9,773 nt of DNA from JAGMDK01 sp023128695. GTDB taxonomy: Bacteria > Planctomycetota > Phycisphaerae > UBA1845 > Fen-1342. The stretch covers positions 1 to 9,773 of the forward strand of contig DAOVQG010000181.1 of the NCBI GenBank assembly GCA_030628805.1, read 5' to 3'. Below the pieces are notes generated by a model that was given only the letters and a program-made list of their open reading frames with translations, made no database searches and had not been told where the DNA came from. This document shows positions 6,101 to 9,773 of this stretch, piece after piece (position 1 is the first letter of the stretch; every line of letters starts with the position of its first letter). The translations under genes were made by a program, and so were the position numbers.

Positions 6101-7671
6101 GCGGCGGCCTCTTCACCAACGGCGATAACGTTACAACGCTGGAATATTGCACCTTCACCAACAACTCCGCCAATGACGGCGGCGGCATGTGCCACCACAC
6201 TGGCGAGACCGTGTTGACCGACTGCCAATTCAACCAGAACCATGCCATCTACGGCGGCGGTGTCTACGCCGCTTGGGAAGGTCATCCCACTTTCAATAAC
6301 TGCACCTTCACCGGCAACACCGCGAGCGACACGGGCGGCGGGCTGTTCCACCGTGACGCCGGCTTCCCGACGCTGGACGGGTGCACCTTCACCAGTAACT
6401 CGGCCGCATACGGCGGGGCGCTCTTCTTCCGTGACGAAAACACCCCTACTCTGACCAATTGCGCTTTCAACAACAACTCGGCCGACTACGGCGGCGCGCT
6501 CAAGAACGACGAGTCCGATTCGGTATTCACAGCTTGCACCTTCTATCAAAACTTCGCCATCCACGGCGGCGGCGTGCACTCGGCCTGGGAAGCCAATCCA
6601 ACCTTTGACGGCTGCTATTTCCTGGATAATGACGCCACCGACGGCGCCGGCTTCTACAATTGCGACGGCGGCAGCCCGAACTTAACCGACTGCGCGTTCA
6701 ATGATAACATCGCAACCGGCAGCGGCGGCGGCGTGTACAACGATAACCCGGAGGGCCTCGGCAACTGCACCCCTACCTTCAGCAACTGTACCTTCCGGGC
6801 CAATACCGCCACCAGCCGCGGCGGCGGCATCGCCAACTGGAATGCTATTGATGCCATCCTGACCAACTGTTCCTTCACCGGCAATTCGGCCGGCGCCGGC
6901 GGCGCGATTGCCAACCGCAACCACAGCAGCGGAGTCTTCACCAACTGCACCGTCTACGGGAACTCGGCCCAGGTCGGCGGCGGGATGTACCAGTTCACGA
7001 GCAGCCCCGCCGTCACCAACTGCATCCTCTGGGGCAACACCGCCGGCAGCGGCACCCTCGAATCCGCCCAGTTCTTCGTCTCCGGCGGCAACCCGCAAGT
7101 ATACCACTCCTGCATTGAGGGCCTGGACACCTACGCCGGCAATTACAACATCGACGCCGACCCGCTGCTCGTGGACCCCGACGGCGCCGATGACACGCTT
7201 GGCACCGAGGACGACGACCTGCACCTGCTGGACGGCTCGCCCTGCATCGGCATCGGAGACCAGAACGCGCCGTCCCTGCCGGCGGAGGACTTCGAGGGTG
7301 ACGACCGCACCGTGTACTGCCGGCCCGATGCCGGCGTGGACGAGACCACTTACTACCTTGATTGCAACAACAACAGCATCCCCGACGCCTGCGACCTCCT
7401 CTACGGTGCCAGTCAGGACACCAACGAGAACAGCGTGCCCGACGAATGCGAGGCCTGCCGCGGGGACGCCAACTGCGACGGCGAAATCAACTGGCGCGAC
7501 ATCGACTACTTCGTCGCGGCGATGAACAACAACATTTGGCAGTGGCAGCAGATGTTCCTGCCCGGCACGCCCAGTTGCCCCTTCGCCAACAACGATGTGA
7601 ACGGCGACGACAATGTAGACTGGCGCGACATCGATCTATTCGTCGCGGTGATGAATACGACTTGCCCTTGA
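3157..7671 (+). CDS. Secreted right-handed parallel beta-helix repeat protein with dockerin-like C-terminus
   Basis: This 1504-residue protein begins with a signal peptide (basic RCAKK, then a hydrophobic stretch, likely cleavage after NWSRA). The mature start GTIYVDEDAPLGGDGQTWNT is a common opening for such proteins. From about residue 201 to 1300 there are some 42 coils of 25-28 residues with consensus x-C-x-F-x-x-N-x-A-x-x-G-G-G-M/A-x-N-x-S-x-P-x-L-T. These are the FxxN and GGA/GGG hallmarks of chlamydial Pmp-type beta-helices. Nearly every coil has Cys at the second position. A variable segment (about 1300-1400, with DADPLLVDPDG and LLDGSPCIGIGD) closes the helix. Next come a thrombospondin-3-like calcium motif (1402-1431: DCNNNSIPDACD, NENSVPDEC) and a dockerin-like domain (1434-1504; loops at 1437-1448 and 1480-1491). 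No autotransporter barrel is present. A surface adhesin, matrix component or polysaccharide-binding role is possible. I see no clear polysaccharide-lyase active site, so I do not call it an enzyme. Confidence 0.92.
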   Translation: MRCAKKACISMAWFTMACVLANANWSRAGTIYVDEDAPLGGDGQTWNTAYKYLQDALHTAVAGDEIRVGGGTGAGGTTKTYKPDLSELGYVTLGERAESFQLINGVALRGGYAGYGEPNPDLRDIATYETILSGDLLGDDLPDFVNYDENSYHIVNGSGTDGTAIIDGFTITAGNADGDFQQGYDKGGGMYNYGGSPTVTNCTFSGNWANHGGGMYNNDSSPTLIGCIFTDNSAEYGGGTQNWNSTPQLTDCTFTANTAVVTAGGMNNQDSASTLLNCTFDGNVAGDNSGGMHNWSSDPVLTNCVFTGNTATNGNGGGMVNDASGPTLTDCVFTDNSAGARGGGIDNWNGSSPTLNGCTFTGNTAVSGGGGMHCDDNCGPSFTDCDFESNQADYDGGALFIDDFCNVSCTNCTFTSNSALNGGGIFADDDAILAFTICTFTTNNADNGGAALFDHRTTATLDQCNFNGNTAQIWSGCIWTGDSAQPTFTNCQFDNNISNGAAGVFYGGTNSTPSFSDCQFTGNQAVNASGVAYIDVFATLTLMNCTFTQNSGRNGGALFINDDAVLDFDLCTFSLNTATEFGGAILCDHRTSGTLDQTDFLDNTSQWWGGGMWTGDSVNLALTNCDFSGNSSATTNCGGYYTGSNSSPSFTGCNFTNNTAYHGAAAVWNEDNSTPVFTNCTFSGNTGETANAGAVYNDPGTVPEFHTCTFTDNVSASSGGAMFNADTAAPTLTACEFMNNQAAHDGGAIWSGVQCTLSLSNCNFNTNTALNGGALYNNNTNATLDYCTFTGNQTTYNGGGMYSYSGQLTLTNCNFTANIAGGSGGGMDNNETNANLITCTFTNNNSAVDGGGLKNHVANVDLSNCQFNNNNATYGGGGMYSYSGSLTLTTCTFTENTANYAGAINNNTIDPELTDCDFNQNHAVDGNGGGINNWQSSPTLINCNFDGNTTSNDGGGIGNFGELSVPTLDGCTFMNNIATWSGGGLFTNGDNVTTLEYCTFTNNSANDGGGMCHHTGETVLTDCQFNQNHAIYGGGVYAAWEGHPTFNNCTFTGNTASDTGGGLFHRDAGFPTLDGCTFTSNSAAYGGALFFRDENTPTLTNCAFNNNSADYGGALKNDESDSVFTACTFYQNFAIHGGGVHSAWEANPTFDGCYFLDNDATDGAGFYNCDGGSPNLTDCAFNDNIATGSGGGVYNDNPEGLGNCTPTFSNCTFRANTATSRGGGIANWNAIDAILTNCSFTGNSAGAGGAIANRNHSSGVFTNCTVYGNSAQVGGGMYQFTSSPAVTNCILWGNTAGSGTLESAQFFVSGGNPQVYHSCIEGLDTYAGNYNIDADPLLVDPDGADDTLGTEDDDLHLLDGSPCIGIGDQNAPSLPAEDFEGDDRTVYCRPDAGVDETTYYLDCNNNSIPDACDLLYGASQDTNENSVPDECEACRGDANCDGEINWRDIDYFVAAMNNNIWQWQQMFLPGTPSCPFANNDVNGDDNVDWRDIDLFVAVMNTTCP
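4306..5109 (+). repeat. Duplicated five-coil block in the beta-helix gene
   Basis: Coils 8-12 (4306-4704, 133 residues) and coils 13-17 (4705-5109, 135 residues) align coil by coil. Matching marks occur in the same order: [FY]ID.F, then C.F..NS..NGG..F..DDA, then DHRT..TLDQ, then WTGDS, then S.PSF[ST]. The match indicates a segmental duplication of five coils after the single-coil expansion. Confidence 0.7.
5437..5898 (+). repeat. Duplicated three-coil block (77 + 77 residues) in the beta-helix gene
   Basis: Coils 22-24 (5437-5667) and 25-27 (5668-5898) are both exactly 231 bases long. The central coils share GGGMYSYSG.LTLT almost exactly, and the DNA is close to identical over ATGTACAGCTATAGTGG, so this duplication appears relatively recent. 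Confidence 0.65.
5899..6531 (+). repeat. Four-coil super-repeat in the beta-helix gene
   Basis: Coils 28-31 (5899-6219) and 32-35 (6220-6531) show a four-coil period. Coils 28, 32 and 36 share F.QN.A followed by GGG; coils 32 and 36 are closest (NHAIYGGGVYAAWEGHPTF against NFAIHGGGVHSAWEANPTF). The block lengths differ slightly (107 and 104 residues), and the pattern fades after coil 36. Confidence 0.5.
7456..7668 (+). other. Dockerin-like domain of the beta-helix protein
   Basis: This codes for residues 1434-1504, with calcium loops DANCDGEINWRD and DVNGDDNVDWRD. It matches the protease C-terminus in spacing, in the PGTP.CPF.NNDVN linker and in the terminal Cys-Pro. The DNA is also similar in the WRDID-coding stretches, which suggests descent from a common cassette or gene conversion between the two genes. 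Confidence 0.8.
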
Positions 7672-7677
7672 CGTTTC

Positions 7678-7702
7678 ACCGGCAGGATGCCGGTGCCACA
7701 CA
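7678..7702 (+). repeat. Hairpin module with GTGCCACA tail
   Basis: CACCGGC-AGGA-TGCCGGTG followed by CCACA is a short hairpin just after the stop codon of the beta-helix gene. It is the same module found in the 60-bp array at the right end (CACCGGCT-GGA-AGCCGGTG plus CCACA). There is no downstream T-run, so an intrinsic terminator role is doubtful. Confidence 0.6.
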
Positions 7703-7848
7703 ATGTAGCGTCCGGGCTCCGTGCCGGACGTATAATGTAGTGGGAACGTGGGAACGTGGGAACGTGACAAGGTGATAAGGTCTAGTTTCCAGTTTCCAGT
7801 TTCTAGTCTCTAGTTTCTAGATGTAGCGTCCGGGCTCCGTGCCGGACG

Positions 7849-7854
7849 TATAAT
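7849..7854 (+). promoter_or_regulatory. TATAAT inside repeat unit 2, possible aroDE -10 element
   Basis: A perfect TATAAT lies 102 bases upstream of the aroDE start; an identical copy in unit 1 is at 7731-7736. No TTGACA-like -35 is present at normal spacing, since that position falls inside the GC hairpin. The assignment is tentative. Confidence 0.25.
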
Positions 7855-7941
7855 GTAGTGGGAACGTGGGAACGTGACAAGGTGATAAGGTCTAGTTTCT
7901 AGTTTCTAGTCTCTAGTTTCTAGACGTAGCGTCCAGGCCCC

Positions 7942-7955
7942 GACTCTTGGGAGTC
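7942..7955 (+). promoter_or_regulatory. Hairpin overlapping the aroDE ribosome binding site
   Basis: GACTC-TTGG-GAGTC forms a 5-bp stem directly before the ATG at 7957. The only Shine-Dalgarno-like sequence, GGGAG (7949-7953), lies in its loop and 3' stem. Spacing from GGGAG to the ATG is only three bases; to the GTG codon that follows (7960) it is six, so GTG could be the real start. Translational dampening by the hairpin is possible but unproven. Confidence 0.3.
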
Positions 7956-7956
7956 C

Positions 7957-9591
7957 ATGGTGTCTTCATCCACTTTGTTGGCAGTACCGATTACCTCTCC
8001 CATGCCGCCATTGGGCGAGCAGGTTCGGGCGGCACAAGCCGCCGGCGCGGATTTGGTCGAGTTGCGGGTGGACCGTATCGGCGACGTTGCCGGGGTGGAG
8101 GCGCTGCTCAAAGGACCCCGGCTCCTGCCGCTGATCCTCACAGTGCGGTCGGGTGAGGAGGGCGGTGGCCGAAAAGAAGAAGGTCCCCTATTTTCCCGCG
8201 ACGAGGCCGAGCGGGTCGCGCTCATCGAGCGCCTCGGCCTGCTCCGGCCCGGATACATCGACGTCGAGTACGCGACCTGGCAGCGGTCCGCGAATGTGCG
8301 CCAGAAGATCGAGCGGGTGTGTGAAACGGGTGAGAGCCGGGCGGCCGAAGCCGGAGGTTCCACCGCCGCCAGCGCTGCTCGCCGGGCGAAGAATCTGCTC
8401 ATTCTTTCGCACCACGATTTTTCGGGCACCCCGGACGATCTCGATTCTCTTTTTGACCGCCTGAGCCAAACCTCGGCTGAGGTGATCAAAGCGGTGTTCA
8501 CTGCCCGCGATGCGACCGACGCCTGCCGGGTGCTGGCGCAGCTCCGCCGGCGGGGCGGGGCGCGAAAACTGATCGCCTTGGCGATGGGCGAAGCCGGCCT
8601 GCCGACGCGTATCCTGGCGCGCAAATGCGGCGCGTATCTGACATTTGCCACCCTCCGCTCCGGAGACGAATCCGCCCCAGGTCAGCCCACGATCCCGGAA
8701 TTACGCGATCTGTATCGCTGGGAGCGGATCGGCCCGGACACGCGTGTCTACGGCGTGGTGGGCTGGCCGGTCAGCCATTCGCTCGGCCCGCAAATTCACA
8801 ACGCCGCCCTGGCCGCGGCCGACAGCGACGGCGTCTACGTCCGGCTGCCGGTGTGTCCGGGTTATGCTGACTTTGCAGCCTTCATGGACTGCGTAACGCA
8901 AGAGGCCGCGCTCGACATCGTCGGACTGAGCGTCACGCTCCCACACAAGGAGCACGCCTTATGTTGGCTGGACCAGCGCGGACACCACGTCAGCCCGTCG
9001 GCACGACGCTGTGGAGCGGTGAACACACTCACTCGCCGAAGGGATGGAAGCTGGATGGGGGAGAATACGGATGCGGGCGGGGCACTGGCGGCATTGCAAG
9101 CCGCTTGGCGGGGCGGGGAAATCCCCTGGCGTGACCTCGAGGTTGCGATCCTGGGCGCGGGCGGGGTCGCACGCGCCGTGGCAACGGCCCTGCGCGAGCA
9201 GGATTGTGAGGTCACGATCTATAATCGAACGGCCGAGCGAGCCGAGACCCTGGCGCGGGAGTTGCGCTGCGCGTGGAAACCGTGGGAGGAGCGCGATCAG
9301 TATACTGCCCGCATACTCATCAATTGTACCGCACTCGGATTGTGGCCCGCGGTTGATGAGACCCCGTTGCCCGCTGAGGCCCTGCGCCCGGAAACGCTCG
9401 TGTTCGACACCATCTACCGTCCGGCTCGGACGCGGCTCCTGCGCGCTGCGCAAGAGCGCGGCTGCCAGGTTGTCAGCGGGAGCGAGATGTTTATCAGGCA
9501 GGCCGCGGCGCAATTCGAATCTTGGCAGGGAAAAGCGGCCCCCATCGCGGTGATGCGGCAGGCCTGCTTCTTGAACGAATTTGTGACTTAG
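7957..9591 (+). CDS. aroDE: Bifunctional 3-dehydroquinate dehydratase (type I) / shikimate dehydrogenase
   Basis: This 544-residue cytoplasmic fusion carries out shikimate-pathway steps three and four: 3-dehydroquinate to 3-dehydroshikimate, then NADPH-dependent reduction to shikimate. The AroD half (about 1-250) has ADLVELRVD (Glu36), LTVR (Arg64), YIDVE (Glu104), the catalytic pair SHHDF (His153) and VIKAV (Schiff-base Lys178). The AroE half (about 262-535) has GWPVSHSLGPQIHN, VTLPHKE (Lys331), GAVNTL (Asn356), GENTDAGG (Asp372), the nucleotide-binding LGAGGVA (399-405), NRT (423-425, NADP-type), IYRP (Tyr487) and EMFIRQAA (Gln515). Gly277 replaces the second shikimate-binding Ser of SxS (Ser16 in E. 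coli AroE); the first is kept as Ser275. An Ala/Gly-rich insert occupies about 121-146 of AroD. I start it at the first ATG because the first strand (LLAVPIT) lies upstream of the next Met; GTG at 7960 is an alternative. It is not obviously in an operon with its neighbours. Confidence 0.93.
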   Translation: MVSSSTLLAVPITSPMPPLGEQVRAAQAAGADLVELRVDRIGDVAGVEALLKGPRLLPLILTVRSGEEGGGRKEEGPLFSRDEAERVALIERLGLLRPGYIDVEYATWQRSANVRQKIERVCETGESRAAEAGGSTAASAARRAKNLLILSHHDFSGTPDDLDSLFDRLSQTSAEVIKAVFTARDATDACRVLAQLRRRGGARKLIALAMGEAGLPTRILARKCGAYLTFATLRSGDESAPGQPTIPELRDLYRWERIGPDTRVYGVVGWPVSHSLGPQIHNAALAAADSDGVYVRLPVCPGYADFAAFMDCVTQEAALDIVGLSVTLPHKEHALCWLDQRGHHVSPSARRCGAVNTLTRRRDGSWMGENTDAGGALAALQAAWRGGEIPWRDLEVAILGAGGVARAVATALREQDCEVTIYNRTAERAETLARELRCAWKPWEERDQYTARILINCTALGLWPAVDETPLPAEALRPETLVFDTIYRPARTRLLRAAQERGCQVVSGSEMFIRQAAAQFESWQGKAAPIAVMRQACFLNEFVT

Positions 9592-9623
9592 CAGTCCGCC
9601 GCAAGAGTCGGCTTCGGCCGGAA
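9589..9623 (+). repeat. TAGCAGTCCGCCG repeat leader starting at the aroDE stop
   Basis: The repeat begins with the TAG stop codon itself and continues CAGTCCGCCGCAAGAGTCGG. It matches 3068-3087 on plus and the minus strand running from the protease stop codon (212 downwards). It leads into GTAG hairpins, as the other copies do. A small GC hairpin (GGCTTCGGCC) follows. Confidence 0.6.
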
Positions 9624-9773
9624 ATGTAGCGGCCAGCCCCCGTGCCGGCCGTCCCACCGGCTGGAAGCCGGTGCCACAAAGTAATGTAGCGGCCGGCCCC
9701 CGTGCCGGCCGTCCCACCGGCTGGAAGCCGGTGCCACAAAGTAATGTAGCGGCCGGCCCCCGTGCCGGCCGTC
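9624..9773 (+). repeat. 60-bp tandem repeat, two hairpins per unit, truncated by the window edge
   Basis: Two complete units (9624-9683 and 9684-9743) differ at one base. A third is cut after 30 bases, so the array may go on. Each unit has ATGTAG, a hairpin with stem CGGCCGGC/GCCGGCCG in the consensus unit, then CACCGGCT-GGA-AGCCGGTG, a perfect 8-bp stem with a 3-base loop, and CCACAAAGTA. The absence of variable spacers argues against CRISPR. Confidence 0.85.

Larger units (their letters stand above)
7703..7956 (+). repeat. Decaying tandem array of composite repeat units (118, 103 and 33 bp)
   Basis: Unit 1 (7703-7820) and unit 2 (7821-7923) have the same order: ATGTAG, a hairpin with stem CGTCCGG/CCGGACG, TATAAT, ATGTAG, copies of TGGGAACG, TGACAAGGTGATAAGGT, and a CTAGTTT-type 7-mer tract ending in CTAG. 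Unit 2 is 15 bases shorter, exactly one 8-mer (2 rather than 3 copies) plus one 7-mer fewer. Unit 3 (from 7924) keeps only GTAGCGTCCAGGCCCC and then diverges into the aroDE start region. The 254-base gap holds nothing else and no gene. Confidence 0.75.

Noticed and set aside
3757..7060. Pectate lyase or other polysaccharide lyase enzyme
   Set aside because: Only the beta-helix fold is supported; no recognisable catalytic or calcium-site motif of a lyase family is seen in the coils.
6682..7224. 180-codon open frame on the minus strand
   Set aside because: Shadow of the beta-helix coils with the same Val/Ala/Gly-rich bias as other antisense frames.
7678..7702. Rho-independent terminator of the beta-helix gene
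   Set aside because: The hairpin is real but is followed by CCACACAAT and not a T-run, and the same module recurs in repeat arrays unrelated to gene ends.
9624..9773. Possible CRISPR array
   Set aside because: The units are contiguous 60-bp copies with no variable spacers and contain two palindromes each; no cas genes are present.

Overview
The window looks like a chromosomal segment from a Planctomycetota bacterium, probably a Phycisphaerae-like lineage. This is inferred from protein style, not from a marker gene. It is GC-rich. Two large secreted proteins end in a dockerin-like domain with a WRDID/WRDVD signature and a final Cys-Pro. One has tandem GACC..DGSC cysteine modules, the other a DCNNNSIPD..C/NENSVPDEC linker; I associate both with large secreted planctomycetal proteins. 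The third intact gene is a fused aroD-aroE gene.

Layout. Bases 1-209 hold palindromic repeat elements. Bases 210-2225 (minus) encode a secreted subtilisin-like protease with two cysteine-rich modules and a dockerin-like C-terminus. Bases 2226-3156 are a long intergenic region with a possible promoter for the protease, a ~110-bp imperfect palindrome, a 3' gene remnant (2557-2799, minus) and a repeat composite just before the next gene. Bases 3157-7671 (plus) encode a 1504-residue secreted right-handed beta-helix protein with about 42 Pmp-like coils and the same dockerin-like ending. Bases 7672-7956 are a decaying tandem array of repeat modules. Bases 7957-9591 (plus) encode bifunctional 3-dehydroquinate dehydratase/shikimate dehydrogenase (AroDE). 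Bases 9592-9773 are further repeats, ending in a 60-bp tandem array cut by the window edge.

How the genes relate. The protease and the beta-helix protein are divergent neighbours. Both are predicted to be exported and both carry the same calcium-binding C-terminal module, so they may share a cell-surface or matrix location. AroDE is a housekeeping shikimate-pathway enzyme with no visible functional link to them.

The strongest unexplained signal is the intergenic DNA. A modular family of short hairpins recurs in every gap. Many begin with GTAG at the 5' foot of a palindrome, as REP elements do. They are combined with a second hairpin ending in GTGCCAC, a perfect TATAAT, 8-bp and 7-bp microsatellites, and two larger ~110-120 bp palindromes. 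No transposase is present here, so mobilisation in trans is a hypothesis.
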